From NCBI RefSeq assembly GCF_018613155.1, contig NZ_JAGGQU010000040.1, positions 1 through 49,318 of the forward strand: 49,318 nt of DNA, read 5' to 3'. Position numbers and translations under genes: made by a program. Under the pieces are notes generated by a model. It was not told where the DNA came from, did no database searches, and worked only from the letters and a program-made list of their open reading frames with translations. The stretch comes from Bacillus sp. ISL-55. Lineage in GTDB: Bacteria; Bacillota; Bacilli; Bacillales; Cytobacillaceae. Of the stretch, positions 37,135 through 46,927 are shown piece by piece. Numbering within the stretch: position 1 is the first letter of the stretch; each line of letters begins with the position of its first letter.

Positions 37135-39202
37135 ACGTAATTTATTGCTTGAAATCGGTTTGGAAGAAATGCCTGCAAGATTTATTACTGACTCCATGAA
37201 CCAGCTGGCTTCCAAGGTGGAGAATTGGCTGAAATCGAATAATATTGGTTTTGAAGCAATCCAGCTTTATTCCACTCCGCGCAGGCTTGCGCTACTAGTC
37301 CTGAATGTTGATGAGCGCCAGGAAGACAGCGAGGAAGAAGCGAAAGGTCCTGCTAAGAAAATTGCACTCTCCGAGGACGGAGAGTGGTCAAAAGCAGCTA
37401 TTGGCTTTACACGCGGCCAGGGACTGACGGTTGAGGATGTATATTTTAAAGAGATCAACGGTGTTGAATATGCTCACGTGAAGAAATTCATCAAAGGAAA
37501 GGATACCTTTGAGCTGCTTGTTGAACTGAAAGCAATCATTTCTGGGTTGACATTCCCGAAAAACATGCGCTGGGCTGACCTAGAGATTCGTTATGTCCGG
37601 CCAATCAAATGGCTTGTTGCCATGTTCGGAAATGATATCATTCCATTTGAGATTGCTGGTGTCCAAACTGGCAACATAACAAGAGGCCATCGATTCCTTG
37701 GAGAAAGTGAAATCCAGTTAACTCATCCTCAGGAATATGAAGAAGCGTTGTTAGGGCAATATGTTGTTGCTGACGCGCAAAAGCGTAAGGACGCCATTAC
37801 TTCTCAGCTTGAAAAAATCGAGGAGGAGAACGGCTGGGTAGTCCCTGTCGATGAAGACTTGCTTGAAGAAGTCAATAACCTTGTTGAATATCCAACTGCG
37901 TTATATGGCCGTTTCGAGGAAGAGTTTCTGGAAATTCCCAGTGAAGTCCTGATTACTTCGATGAAGGAGCACCAAAGGTACTTTCCTGTGAAATCCAGCA
38001 GCGGGGAATTGCTGCCCCATTTCATTACCGTAAGGAACGGTGATCACCTCCATATTGAGAAGGTTGCACGCGGTAATGAGAAAGTACTAAGAGCTCGACT
38101 GGCGGATGCAGCGTTTTTCTATAAGGAAGACCAAAAAACGACAATCGACGCAGCATTGGAAAAATTGACAAATGTTGTGTACCACGAAGATATCGGTACA
38201 ATTGCGGAAAAATCAGAACGAGTGCGCAAGCTTGTGGGCTTGGTTGCTGAAAGGTTAGAATTCGCCCCAGATGTTATAAAATTTGCGGATCGGGCGGCCC
38301 AAATCAGCAAATTCGATCTAGTTTCACAAATGGTATACGAGTTTCCGGAATTACAAGGAATAATGGGAGAAAAATACGCCTTGCAAAAGGGTGAAAGCCC
38401 AGAAGTGGCAGTGGCTATCAATGAGCATTATATGCCTCGTAATGCAGACGATTCAATTCCAGGTTCACCAGCGGGAGCGTTGGTTGCAATTGCCGATAAA
38501 CTCGATACAATCGTTGCGTTCTTCTCGCTCGGCATTATTCCTAGCGGTTCTCAGGATCCATATGCATTGAGGAGACAGGCGACTGGAATCGTGCAAACCC
38601 TGATTGAAAAGAAATGGAACATCTCACTTGAGAATCTAGTCGGCCTTTCACTTAATCTTGTTTCAGAAGCAGGAATTACAAAGCGCACTGACGAAGAAGT
38701 TTACCATGACCTTATCCAATTCTTTAAATTGAGAGTCAAGCATTTGTTGCAGGAGCGAGGAATCCGCTACGATTTAATTGATGCCGTACTCGGAGGAGAA
38801 ATTGGTATTGTATCGGGACTGGTTGAAAAAGCAGAAGCACTCCAGGCTGCCAGCAGTGAGGAAGGCTTTAAAGAAAGCATGGAAGCATTGAGCCGGGTTC
38901 TTAATATCGCTAGCAAGAAAGACGTGCAGGGCGATATTGACCCAGAACGATTCGAAAACGAGTATGAACAAAGTTTGTATGAAAAGTATCTTGATCTCGG
39001 AAGGAAGGCCGAGGACGGTATGGATGCTGCTTCATACTATCAGCTTTTAGTTGACATTAAACCTGAAATTAATGATTATTTCGAACATACAATGGTCATG
39101 TCTGACCAACAGGATGTACGAGAAAATCGCCTGAATCAGATGGCTGCACTGGCAGCTTTGATCATGAAGCTTGCAAAAGTAAATGATATCGTCGTAAAGT
39201 AA
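37127..39202 (+). CDS. glyS: Glycyl-tRNA synthetase beta subunit
   Basis: 691 residues. The beta subunit binds tRNA-Gly and is needed for charging. It starts [19 protein letters not shown], contains [15 protein letters not shown] and [10 protein letters not shown], and has a C-terminal anticodon-binding-like helical region. Overlap of 8 bases with glyQ implies coupling. A hairpin follows. Confidence 0.98.
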   Translation: MTKRNLLLEIGLEEMPARFITDSMNQLASKVENWLKSNNIGFEAIQLYSTPRRLALLVLNVDERQEDSEEEAKGPAKKIALSEDGEWSKAAIGFTRGQGLTVEDVYFKEINGVEYAHVKKFIKGKDTFELLVELKAIISGLTFPKNMRWADLEIRYVRPIKWLVAMFGNDIIPFEIAGVQTGNITRGHRFLGESEIQLTHPQEYEEALLGQYVVADAQKRKDAITSQLEKIEEENGWVVPVDEDLLEEVNNLVEYPTALYGRFEEEFLEIPSEVLITSMKEHQRYFPVKSSSGELLPHFITVRNGDHLHIEKVARGNEKVLRARLADAAFFYKEDQKTTIDAALEKLTNVVYHEDIGTIAEKSERVRKLVGLVAERLEFAPDVIKFADRAAQISKFDLVSQMVYEFPELQGIMGEKYALQKGESPEVAVAINEHYMPRNADDSIPGSPAGALVAIADKLDTIVAFFSLGIIPSGSQDPYALRRQATGIVQTLIEKKWNISLENLVGLSLNLVSEAGITKRTDEEVYHDLIQFFKLRVKHLLQERGIRYDLIDAVLGGEIGIVSGLVEKAEALQAASSEEGFKESMEALSRVLNIASKKDVQGDIDPERFENEYEQSLYEKYLDLGRKAEDGMDAASYYQLLVDIKPEINDYFEHTMVMSDQQDVRENRLNQMAALAALIMKLAKVNDIVVK

Positions 39203-39230
39203 GCAACGTTATCAAGAAATGCCTTATCTG

Positions 39231-39256
39231 AGTGCCTTCCTCCACAGGAAGGCACT
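39231..39256 (+). terminator. Hairpin after glyS
   Basis: AGTGCCTTCC-tccaca-GGAAGGCACT, perfect 10-bp stem. The following bases are not T-rich, so termination may be inefficient. Confidence 0.6.
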
Positions 39257-39364
39257 TCAGCAAGTAAGGAAAGGCAGTACAGATGCCTGCTCGCATAAAT
39301 CTTCATGGACTTAAGTAAAGACTATTTATTCTTATTTATTACCTTGTGTAGTATATAATAAATT

Positions 39365-39552
39365 CTGTTGATTGTAGTGGAAGGCGCGAAGACTCCTGCG
39401 GGCTTAGCTGGTCAGATGAGACCCCGCAGGAGCGAAGCGACGAGGAGGCTCATCGCCAGCCCCGAGGAAGAATTGAACATGAAAAAGACGGTAGTTGGTC
39501 TTTTTCATATTCTTCCCGCGGAAAGCGAAGCGCCTGGAACGAAACTCAACAG
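39365..39552 (+). repeat. Bacillaceae-type 'CTCCTGCGGG' dispersed repeat with inserted hairpin
   Basis: Ends are inverted: CTGTTGA (39365-39371) and TCAACAG (39546-39552). Inside are CTCCTGCGGG paired with CCCGCAGGAG, the phrase GCGACGAGGAGGCTCA, and CGCGGAAAGCGAAGCGCCTGG, a repeat I recall from many Bacillaceae genomes. About 52 bases (39465-39516) that are not part of the usual element interrupt it between GCCCCG and CGGAAAGC. It occupies the glyS-ccpN gap, which has no gene. Confidence 0.88.
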
Positions 39553-39639
39553 TTTAGTTTAACAGAGCGAAACTTATAAATAGCCTATACTTAATATCCG
39601 ATGCGAGAACAGTTTATTATAAAAATCTCCCGATGGGTG

Positions 39640-40269
39640 GTGAGGACAATCGAACTGAATAAACGCCAGGAGCATATTCTGCAAATCGTGAAAGATAACG
39701 GACCGATCACTGGTGAGCATATTGCTGAAAAATTAAATCTGACAAGGGCTACCCTTAGGCCTGACCTTGCCATCCTGACGATGTCGGGTTATTTGGATGC
39801 CAGACCTCGTGTAGGTTATTTCTACACAGGCAAATCTGGAAATCAGCTGCTTTCTGAGAATCTTAAAAAAATCCTTGTCAGGGATTATCAGTCCATTCCT
39901 GTAGTTGTTCCAGAAAATGTATCTGTATACGATGCGATCGTTACAATGTTCCTTGAAGATGTAGGCACTTTATTTGTGGTCGATAAAGCTTCAAGGCTAG
40001 TAGGTGTCCTTTCTCGCAAAGATTTATTGAGAGCAAGCATTGGAAACCAGGAACTGACTGCCTTGCCAGTTAATATCATCATGACAAGGATGCCAAATAT
40101 AACCGTATGCCGTCGGGATGACCTGCTCATTGATGCTGCCAAGGAATTAATTGAAAAACAGATTGATGCCCTTCCAATCATCAGAGATGCAGATGATGGG
40201 TACGAGTTAGTGGGAAGATTGACAAAGACAAACATTACAAAGGCTTTTGTGGCCTTGGCAGAGGAATAA
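39640..40269 (+). CDS. ccpN: CcpN, repressor of gluconeogenic genes
   Basis: 209 residues. An N-terminal helix-turn-helix (about 5-60, LNLTRATLRPDLAILTMSGYLDARPRVGYFYTG) is followed by two CBS domains (about 75-205) that sense nucleotides. CcpN represses gapB and pckA under glycolytic conditions in B. subtilis, and it is linked with yqfL, which follows. The start is a GTG at 39640, giving MRTIELNKRQ in register with the B. subtilis protein; a GTG one codon before is the alternative. The ribosome site is weak; an upstream ATG would give a non-conserved extension. Confidence 0.93.
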   Translation: MRTIELNKRQEHILQIVKDNGPITGEHIAEKLNLTRATLRPDLAILTMSGYLDARPRVGYFYTGKSGNQLLSENLKKILVRDYQSIPVVVPENVSVYDAIVTMFLEDVGTLFVVDKASRLVGVLSRKDLLRASIGNQELTALPVNIIMTRMPNITVCRRDDLLIDAAKELIEKQIDALPIIRDADDGYELVGRLTKTNITKAFVALAEE

Positions 40270-40299
40270 GAAGCAAATAGAGAAGGGGTTGGTTAAAAG

Positions 40300-41118
40300 A
40301 TGATTAAAACACCTATTATTTATGTGGTTTCTGACTCTGTCGGCGAGACAGCAGAGCTCGTTACGAAGGCTGCTATCAGCCAATTCGAAAATTTGGATGT
40401 TTCACTTAAAAGGTTTCCTTACGTAGAAGATAAGGTACATATTGATGAAGTCATTTCACTTGCTAAGCATGATGGCGGAATGATTGCCTACACATTGGTC
40501 AAGCCAGATATAAGCAGCTATCTTCAAGAGTCTGCTTCCAATGAGGGGATCTATGCTTGTGACATCATCGGGCCGCTCATGCAGCTGGTTCAACAACTAA
40601 GTGGTGAAACACCTTTATACGAACCCGGACTTGTCCGTAAACTGGATGAAGATTACTTCAAAAAAGTTGAAGCAATCGAATTCGCAGTAAAATATGATGA
40701 TGGCCGCGATCCAAGAGGCATACTGAAAGCGGATATCGTCCTGGTGGGGGTCTCAAGAACATCCAAGACACCTTTATCACAATACCTCGCCCACAAGCGA
40801 TATAAAGTTGCGAATGTACCGCTAGTTCCTGAAGTAGATCCGCCAGAAGAATTATTCCTTGTTCCCAAGGAAAAATGCTTTGGACTCAGGATAACTCCGG
40901 ACAAGTTGAATCAAATCCGCCGTGAGAGGTTGATCTCACTTGGATTGAACGATCAGGCGATCTATGCCAATATCGAGAGAATCAAGGAAGAGATAGAATA
41001 TTTTGATGGGATTGTAGAAAAAATAGGATGTCCAGTCATCGATGTAACCAACAAAGCGGTGGAAGAAACAGCAAATGTCATTCTGAATATGGTCCGAAAT
41101 AAGAAAATGGACGATTAG
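40300..41118 (+). CDS. yqfL: YqfL, PPDK/PEPS regulatory kinase-pyrophosphorylase (DUF299)
   Basis: 272 residues. The family is bifunctional, phosphorylating with ADP and dephosphorylating with phosphate a threonine of pyruvate,phosphate dikinase or PEP synthetase. The nucleotide-binding loop GVSRTSKTP is near residue 149. In B. subtilis it modulates CcpN activity, in keeping with the ccpN-yqfL pair 30 bases apart. The actual target here is unknown. GAAGGGG precedes the ATG. Confidence 0.93.
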   Translation: MIKTPIIYVVSDSVGETAELVTKAAISQFENLDVSLKRFPYVEDKVHIDEVISLAKHDGGMIAYTLVKPDISSYLQESASNEGIYACDIIGPLMQLVQQLSGETPLYEPGLVRKLDEDYFKKVEAIEFAVKYDDGRDPRGILKADIVLVGVSRTSKTPLSQYLAHKRYKVANVPLVPEVDPPEELFLVPKEKCFGLRITPDKLNQIRRERLISLGLNDQAIYANIERIKEEIEYFDGIVEKIGCPVIDVTNKAVEETANVILNMVRNKKMDD

Positions 41119-41142
41119 CACATATTTTGTATGTGCTTTTCT
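41117..41142 (+). terminator. Terminator of ccpN-yqfL
   Basis: AGCACATA-ttttg-TATGTGCT, then TTTCTTTTT; overlaps the yqfL stop codon. Confidence 0.88.
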
Positions 41143-41377
41143 TTTTGACAGTTCTTTAACTAATTAATGCAATCGCAGAGAAAAAATAATGGAAAAATAG
41201 GCTTTCTTATACTATAATAAAAAATTGTGATAAAAATGTATCTGTTTAGGTTTAGACTGGACAGATTACGAATAAACTATTTACTATCAGTTGTCAAGAT
41301 GTTGACCACGAAAAAATTCGACAAAATTCCCTTGAAAAAATACAATCCTTAAGAAGGAATATGCGGAGTGATGTAGA

Positions 41378-41839
41378 ATTAATACTAGTAAAATCAACAG
41401 TCAGACCCTTTTTGTTGATGCAGACTCTTGCCCGGTCATTAAGGAAATTGTCGAAATTGCTTCGAAGTTTTCCATCGAAGCTGTTTTTGTGGCTTCTTAT
41501 GCCCATATGAAGAACGATCTTCAAGGGCAGAACTGGGTATTTGTCGATTCTCATAAGGAGGCTGTAGACCTTTATTTAATGAATCACGTTAAGAAAGGTG
41601 ATTTTGCGGTGACGCAGGACATCGGTCTTGCATCTACCCTCATTGCGAAAGGGGTTTATGCCATCTCTCCTAGGGGAAATTTATTTGAAGAAAAGGACAT
41701 TCAGACTGCCCTTGACTTAAGGTATCTTTCTGCCAGGGCTAGAAGGCAGGGATCCTATGGAAAGGGACCAAAACCCTTTACAGAAAAAGACAGGGAAAAG
41801 TTTATAAAGGAATTGAACATGCTTTTGTCGAATTTTTAG
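41378..41839 (+). CDS. yqxD: YaiI/YqxD family protein (UPF0178), apparent ATT start
   Basis: 153 residues if read from ATT 41378. The conserved family N-terminus TLFVDADSCPVIKEIVEIAS lies at about residues 10-29, upstream of the first standard start codon (GTG 41489), so translation must begin earlier. The frame is open back to a TGA just before ATT, and no ATG, GTG or TTG occurs in between. GGAGTGAT lies nine bases before the ATT. The rest, with DFAVTQDIGLA, SPRGNLF and ARRQGSYGKGPKPF, is a complete YqxD. The fold resembles NYN/PIN nucleases; function unproven. It precedes dnaG as in B. subtilis. Confidence 0.85.
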   Translation: MNTSKINSQTLFVDADSCPVIKEIVEIASKFSIEAVFVASYAHMKNDLQGQNWVFVDSHKEAVDLYLMNHVKKGDFAVTQDIGLASTLIAKGVYAISPRGNLFEEKDIQTALDLRYLSARARRQGSYGKGPKPFTEKDREKFIKELNMLLSNF

Positions 41840-41878
41840 AAATGTTCAAGTAATCACAACTAATTAGAGGTCATGCTT

Positions 41879-43687
41879 ATGGCAGAGAGGATTGCCGAGG
41901 AAAAAGTAAATGAAATCCGGCAGGCGGTTGAAATAGTCGATGTCATTGGTGATTACGTCCAATTGAAAAAACAGGGCCGGAATTATTTTGGGCTTTGTCC
42001 ATTTCATGGGGAAAACTCTCCATCATTTTCAGTTTCACCTGATAAGCAGATTTATCACTGCTTTGGTTGTGGTGCCGGCGGGAATGTTTTTTCATTCCTG
42101 ATGGATATTGATGGCCTGTCGTTTCAAGAAGCAGCAGTGAAGCTCGCGGAAAGTGCGAACATCGAACTGAAGCTGGAAGGACCGGCTTCGGGCAAAAACC
42201 CACAACTGCCTGAAGGCTCGAAGCAAATGATCGAAGCGCATGAACTATTGCGTAAATTTTATCATCATTTGCTTGTAAACACAAAAGAAGGTCAAGAGGC
42301 ACTGGAATATCTGCTGAACAGGGGATTTACACAGGAGTCCATTGACACATTCCAAATAGGCTATTCACTGCCTTCATGGGACTTTGCAGTGAAACTGCTT
42401 GAAAAGCGGGGATTTCCCCTGGATTTAATCTCGAAAGCGGGACTTGTCATTCAGCGGGAAAACGATGGGACATACTTTGACAGGTTCAGGAACAGGATTA
42501 TGTTTCCGATCCTCGACCATCAGGGAAATACGATTGCGTTTTCTGGGCGGGCACTAGGGGGCGAAGAACCCAAATATCTAAACAGTCCCGAAACGCAAAT
42601 CTTCAACAAAAGTAAAATTCTATATAATTTCCACCTTGCTCGCGGCGTGATACGTAAGCAGCAGCAAGCTGTACTTTTCGAAGGATTTGCCGATGTAATT
42701 TCGGCTAACCGGGCAGGGGTAGAAAACGGTGTCGCCACGATGGGGACATCGTTGACTGAAGAACATATCTCCTTGCTGAAAAGAAATGTGCAAGCTGTAA
42801 CGATTTGCTACGACTCGGACAAAGCCGGTATTGAAGCGGCTTTCAGGGCATCTAACATGCTGTCAAAAGCGGGATTCGCAGTCAGGGTTGCCACAATGCC
42901 AGATGGCATGGATCCTGATGATTTCATAAAGGTGCATGGCGAGGAGAAATTCAGGAACGATATTATTGGCTCCAGCGCCACCTTGATGGCTTTTAAATTA
43001 ATATATTATCGTCGAGGGAAAAACCTTCAGAATGAAGGAGATCGCCTTCAATATATCGAAGAAGTACTTAAAGAAATCAGTACGCTCGATAAAGCAGTAG
43101 AAAAAGACCTTTACTTGAGGCAGCTTGCGAATGAGTTTTCGCTTTCACTAGACGCATTAGCCCAACAGCTCAATCAGCTGGTTCAGGCTTCGGGCCAAAA
43201 GAGGGGGCAAAATCAACCGCGAGCGGAATCAAAACCTGTAAGCTACGCCAGAAAATCAGAACTGAAGCCGGCATACCACACTGCGGAAAGGCGAATGATC
43301 TTTCATATGATGAAAGACGCCGATGTCGCATATAAGGTACAGGAAATGCTTGCAGGAAGTACATTGAACATTGATGAACATCAGGCTATTATTACTTATT
43401 TATTTGCATACTATGAAAAAGGACATGATCCTGACCCAAGCGCGTTCTTAAATTATCTCCAGGATAATAAGCTAAAAAGGGTCGTTGCAGATATAGAAAT
43501 GATGCCTCTTAACGAGGAAATCAGTGACCAGGAATTATCTGATTATATCAAGCAGGTCTTGAATTATCAAAAAATGTTAAAAATAAAGGAAAAAATGGCA
43601 GAACAAAAACAGGCAGAACGACAAAACGATTTCTTGCGCGCAGCGACTATCGCAACGGAAATTATCCAACTGCGCAAGACCTTATAA
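41879..43687 (+). CDS. dnaG: DnaG, DNA primase
   Basis: 602 residues. The CHC2 zinc finger uses Cys40, His43, Cys61 and Cys64 (CPFH, CFGC); the TOPRIM catalytic domain (about 260-345) has LFEGFADVIS and YDSDKAG; the C-terminal helicase-binding domain is about 450-600. Two ATG codons are available; 41879 has 8-base spacing from AGAGGT and was chosen over 41873. It forms the dnaG-sigA macromolecular synthesis unit. Confidence 0.97.
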   Translation: MAERIAEEKVNEIRQAVEIVDVIGDYVQLKKQGRNYFGLCPFHGENSPSFSVSPDKQIYHCFGCGAGGNVFSFLMDIDGLSFQEAAVKLAESANIELKLEGPASGKNPQLPEGSKQMIEAHELLRKFYHHLLVNTKEGQEALEYLLNRGFTQESIDTFQIGYSLPSWDFAVKLLEKRGFPLDLISKAGLVIQRENDGTYFDRFRNRIMFPILDHQGNTIAFSGRALGGEEPKYLNSPETQIFNKSKILYNFHLARGVIRKQQQAVLFEGFADVISANRAGVENGVATMGTSLTEEHISLLKRNVQAVTICYDSDKAGIEAAFRASNMLSKAGFAVRVATMPDGMDPDDFIKVHGEEKFRNDIIGSSATLMAFKLIYYRRGKNLQNEGDRLQYIEEVLKEISTLDKAVEKDLYLRQLANEFSLSLDALAQQLNQLVQASGQKRGQNQPRAESKPVSYARKSELKPAYHTAERRMIFHMMKDADVAYKVQEMLAGSTLNIDEHQAIITYLFAYYEKGHDPDPSAFLNYLQDNKLKRVVADIEMMPLNEEISDQELSDYIKQVLNYQKMLKIKEKMAEQKQAERQNDFLRAATIATEIIQLRKTL

Positions 43688-43730
43688 AGCTAATGCTGAT
43701 TGTTTTTGATTTTTGGAAGGAGGGGGACAT

Positions 43731-44861
43731 ATGGCTGAAAAGTCAGCCCGTTCTAAAGAAGTCACTGAAAATGAAGTGACAGTGGAACAAGTGAAAGACC
43801 AGTTAACGGCAATTGGCAAGAAAACAGGTGTCCTTGCCTATGATGATATCGCGGAAAGGCTATCAAGCTTCGATCTTGATTCCGACCAGATGGATGAATT
43901 CTATGAGTTCCTCGGTGAACAAGGGATTGAACTCGTAGGTGAAAGTGATGAAGCTGAAGACCCAGATATCAAACAGCTTGCAAAAGACGATGAAGAATTT
44001 GACTTGAATGACTTAAGTGTCCCGCCGGGAGTCAAAATCAACGACCCTGTAAGGATGTACTTAAAAGAGATTGGCCGAGTTGACTTGCTCTCAGCTGAAG
44101 AAGAGATCAACCTGGCAGAAAGAATCGAGCAAGGCGATGAAGAAGCGAAAAGACGTCTTGCCGAAGCAAACCTACGACTCGTAGTAAGTATTGCGAAACG
44201 CTATGTTGGCCGTGGTATGTTATTCCTTGACCTCATTCAGGAAGGGAATATGGGTTTGATCAAGGCGGTTGAAAAGTTCGATTACCGCAAAGGTTTTAAA
44301 TTCAGTACCTATGCTACCTGGTGGATCCGTCAGGCGATCACTCGTGCTATCGCTGACCAGGCAAGGACGATCAGAATCCCTGTCCATATGGTGGAAACCA
44401 TCAATAAATTGATCCGTGTACAGAGACAGCTCCTTCAAGACTTAGGACGCGAACCTACACCTGAAGAAATCGGTGAAGATATGGATCTGTCCCCTGAAAA
44501 AGTGCGTGAGATCCTGAAGATTGCCCAAGAGCCAGTATCCCTTGAAACACCAATCGGTGAAGAAGATGATTCCCACCTTGGTGATTTCATTGAGGACCAG
44601 GATGCTACCTCTCCTTCTGAACATGCTGCATATGAGCTTTTGAAGGAACAGCTGGAGGACGTCCTTGATACACTTACTGACCGTGAAGAGAACGTCCTTC
44701 GACTCCGTTTCGGTCTTGATGATGGCCGCACTCGCACATTGGAAGAAGTGGGCAAGGTATTTGGCGTTACGCGCGAACGTATACGACAAATAGAAGCTAA
44801 GGCACTTCGCAAGCTGAGACACCCAAGTCGCAGCAAACGATTGAAAGACTTTTTAGAATAG
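43731..44861 (+). CDS. sigA: SigA, primary sigma factor
   Basis: 376 residues. Region 1.1 is short and acidic (about 1-100), region 1.2 has [11 protein letters not shown], regions 2.3-2.4 have [17 protein letters not shown], and region 4.2 has [20 protein letters not shown]. This is the housekeeping sigma factor. ATG 43731 follows GGAGGGGG; a TTG six codons earlier overlaps that site and was rejected. A strong terminator follows. Confidence 0.98.
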   Translation: MAEKSARSKEVTENEVTVEQVKDQLTAIGKKTGVLAYDDIAERLSSFDLDSDQMDEFYEFLGEQGIELVGESDEAEDPDIKQLAKDDEEFDLNDLSVPPGVKINDPVRMYLKEIGRVDLLSAEEEINLAERIEQGDEEAKRRLAEANLRLVVSIAKRYVGRGMLFLDLIQEGNMGLIKAVEKFDYRKGFKFSTYATWWIRQAITRAIADQARTIRIPVHMVETINKLIRVQRQLLQDLGREPTPEEIGEDMDLSPEKVREILKIAQEPVSLETPIGEEDDSHLGDFIEDQDATSPSEHAAYELLKEQLEDVLDTLTDREENVLRLRFGLDDGRTRTLEEVGKVFGVTRERIRQIEAKALRKLRHPSRSKRLKDFLE

Positions 44862-44869
44862 GATTGCCA

Positions 44870-44915
44870 AGGAATAGTTTACTTTTTAAAATAAAAGTAA
44901 ATTATTCCTTTTTTT
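44870..44915 (+). terminator. Terminator of dnaG-sigA
   Basis: AGGAATAGTTTACTTTT pairs with AAAAGTAAATTATTCCT (one mismatch) and is followed by TTTTTTT. Confidence 0.93.
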
Positions 44916-44973
44916 ACTTACTTTCCGGCTGACTTCGAGCTCGGATAACCATTAAGACAGGATGTGCCTACAT

Positions 44974-45504
44974 ATGGATGACCATCGCAGGAAAATCATC
45001 ACCAATGAGATTAAGTACTGGAAACAAAACAGGATGCTTCCTGAGCACTATTGCGATTTCCTCTTGAACCTGTATACAGAGGGTAGCTTGGAAGCTGACT
45101 CGGCCCGAAGAAAAATGCCGAACAGGACTAAGGGATTTTTAGGTTTAATACTAATTGGATTGTTATCGCTTTCAGTATTTTTATTTTATTTTACTGAATT
45201 GTCGCTCTTTTTGCAAACTGCCCTTATCATTTTTTTTGGCATGACTACTCTTTCAGCAGCCTTTTATATGTTTAGAAAATCTTTTTTTGATTTGATCCCA
45301 TTACTTACTGCTGCACTTCTTTTACTAATCACATCTGTTCAGGCAGCTGAAATAATATTCCCAGACCATCCAGTCATTCTTTACATCGTAGCCGGCCTGA
45401 ACTGCTTGTTATGGATAACAGTTGGGATGAAGTGGAAGTTGGTGAGCTTTAAACTATCAGGAGTCATAGGGGTAATCGTTTTGTTAATTACTATATTTAT
45501 ATAA
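44974..45504 (+). CDS. Unrecognised membrane protein, five or six helices
   Basis: 176 residues from ATG 44974 (ribosome site AGGATG; an ATG four codons earlier is also possible). The first about 50 residues are soluble and basic (DHRRKIITNEIKYWKQNRML), and the rest is five or six membrane segments without obvious charged catalytic residues. The short helical N-terminus followed by a membrane bundle recalls DUF2157-type proteins, but I cannot assign it. It stands alone between the sigA terminator and the acdA promoter, and is not part of the B. subtilis sigA-cccA interval as I recall it. Confidence 0.8.
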   Translation: MDDHRRKIITNEIKYWKQNRMLPEHYCDFLLNLYTEGSLEADSARRKMPNRTKGFLGLILIGLLSLSVFLFYFTELSLFLQTALIIFFGMTTLSAAFYMFRKSFFDLIPLLTAALLLLITSVQAAEIIFPDHPVILYIVAGLNCLLWITVGMKWKLVSFKLSGVIGVIVLLITIFI

Positions 45505-45532
45505 TTTTTAACAATTTAAAAGTTTTTAAATG

Positions 45533-45562
45533 TTGAGAAAATTGTTTCTTCCCCTTTATAAT
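45533..45562 (+). promoter_or_regulatory. SigA promoter of the acyl-CoA dehydrogenase gene
   Basis: TTGAGA (45533-45538), 18-base spacer, TATAAT (45557-45562). Confidence 0.75.
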
Positions 45563-45568
45563 GAAGAA

Positions 45569-45582
45569 TGTAAACGCATTCA
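45569..45582 (+). promoter_or_regulatory. Near-consensus cre site (CcpA) over the acdA start
   Basis: TGTAAACGCATTCA matches the consensus TGWAANCGNTNWCA at every position but one (T to A at position 10). It begins seven bases after the -10, covering the expected +1, the usual place for CcpA repression. Confidence 0.7.
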
Positions 45583-45602
45583 ATGTTTTAAGGGGGATGG
45601 AA

Positions 45603-46742
45603 ATGAATTTTGATTTAACATCAGAACAGGCAATGATTAAAAGGACAATTAGAGAGTTTGCGGAGGAAGAAGTTGCTCCAGGAGCGATTGAAAGAGATAA
45701 AACAAAACAATTCCCGACTGAAATCTTCAAAAAACTAGGAGAATTAGGAATGCTGGGCTTGCCGTTCCCCGAGGAATATGGCGGAGCAGGAGCTGATACA
45801 GTTAGTTTTGCGATTGTCACCGAGGAATTGAGCAGGGCTTGCGCCTCAACTGGGATCACATATTCTGCCCACATATCTCTTGGTGGCGCTCCTATCAATC
45901 TATTTGGTACAGAGGAACAGAAACAAAAATACCTTGCTCCAATCTGTACAGGCGAATCGCTGGGAGCTTTCGGACTGACCGAACCTAATGCAGGCTCGGA
46001 TGCTGGAGGTACTCAGACGACGGCCAAAGAGGTTGATGGGGAATATATTATCAACGGCAGCAAGAACTTTATCACGAATGCAAGCTATGCCAAACATCTT
46101 GCAATGACGGCAATCACAGGTAATGTGGATGGAAAAAAGGAAATCAGCGCCATTATCGTTCCAACTGATGCCCCAGGGTTCTCTGTCATTGATAATTATG
46201 AAAAGATGGGATTAAATGCATCGAATACTACTCAGCTAGTGATGGAGGATGTCCATGTTCCGGTTGAAAACCTGCTTGGCAAGAAAGGGGAAGGGTTCAA
46301 GCAATTCCTTGTGACGCTGGATGGCGGCAGGATCGGTATAGGCGCTATGGCTGTCGGAGTGGCTCAGGCTGCATATGAAAAAGCCTTGCAGTATGCTAAA
46401 GAAAGACAGCAGTTCGGCAGACCGATATCACAGTTTCAGGCTATTCAGTTCAAGCTTGCTGACATGGCAATGAAGATTGAACTTGCACGCAATATGGTCT
46501 ATAAGGCTGCCTGGCTGAAGGATCAAGGGCGCCCCTTCTCCAAAGAAGCTTCGATGTGCAAGCTTTATGCTTCAGAGATCGCGATGGAAGTGGCTGATCA
46601 GGCTGTTCAGATCCATGGCGGCTATGGCTATATGCGAGAGTACGAAGTAGAAAGATACATGAGGGATGCGAAGCTGCTGGAGATTGGTGAAGGCACTTCA
46701 GAAGTACAAAGAATGGTGATTGCCAGATTAATTGGCTGCTAA
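45603..46742 (+). CDS. acdA: Short-chain acyl-CoA dehydrogenase
   Basis: 379 residues, full length. The FAD-dependent enzyme oxidises acyl-CoA to enoyl-CoA. The motifs FGLTEPNAGSDAGG, DGGRIGIGAMAVG, QFGRPISQFQAIQFKLADMA and IHGGYGYMREYEVERYMRDA are all present, and the catalytic glutamate is Glu363 in GEGTSE, as in short- and medium-chain members. ATG 45603 follows AAGGGGGA; an ATG two codons earlier is too close to it. Butyryl-CoA is the likeliest substrate class, but chain length is not proven. The cre site suggests catabolite repression by CcpA. The symbol is by family resemblance. Confidence 0.88.
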   Translation: MNFDLTSEQAMIKRTIREFAEEEVAPGAIERDKTKQFPTEIFKKLGELGMLGLPFPEEYGGAGADTVSFAIVTEELSRACASTGITYSAHISLGGAPINLFGTEEQKQKYLAPICTGESLGAFGLTEPNAGSDAGGTQTTAKEVDGEYIINGSKNFITNASYAKHLAMTAITGNVDGKKEISAIIVPTDAPGFSVIDNYEKMGLNASNTTQLVMEDVHVPVENLLGKKGEGFKQFLVTLDGGRIGIGAMAVGVAQAAYEKALQYAKERQQFGRPISQFQAIQFKLADMAMKIELARNMVYKAAWLKDQGRPFSKEASMCKLYASEIAMEVADQAVQIHGGYGYMREYEVERYMRDAKLLEIGEGTSEVQRMVIARLIGC

Positions 46743-46768
46743 AAGGGTATCCTAAATATGCCTTGTAC

Positions 46769-46800
46769 AAAAAAACTTCATCTAACGATGGAGTTTTTTG
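46769..46800 (+). terminator. Terminator after acdA
   Basis: AAAAAACTTCATC-taac-GATGGAGTTTTTT (one G-T pair), 26 bases after the stop. Confidence 0.92.
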
Positions 46801-46806
46801 TCTAAA

Positions 46807-46825
46807 TTGTGAACAAGTGTGACAA
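46807..46825 (+). promoter_or_regulatory. Possible redox-type dyad upstream of cccA
   Basis: TTGTGA, seven bases, TGACAA. The half-sites agree at five of six positions and resemble Rex or Fnr half-sites, but spacing and symmetry are imperfect, so the regulator is not assigned. A near-cre TGTAAACGTTTTTC lies at 46847-46860. Confidence 0.3.
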
Positions 46826-46927
46826 AGTTTGCTTTTTTACTTTCCCTGTAAACGTTTTTCAAGTAAAATAATATCTGTGTGAAATCATTATTTAAGATTT
46901 GATGTTGTACATAAAGGAGGGTATATG

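Noticed and set aside
39368-39562. 64-codon ORF between glyS and ccpN
   Set aside because: It is contained in the inverted-ended repeat 39365-39552; the reading frame is a by-product of that repeat.
41294-41554. Minus-strand ORF over the yqxD start
   Set aside because: It is antisense to the conserved YqxD N-terminus and has no recognisable protein or ribosome site.
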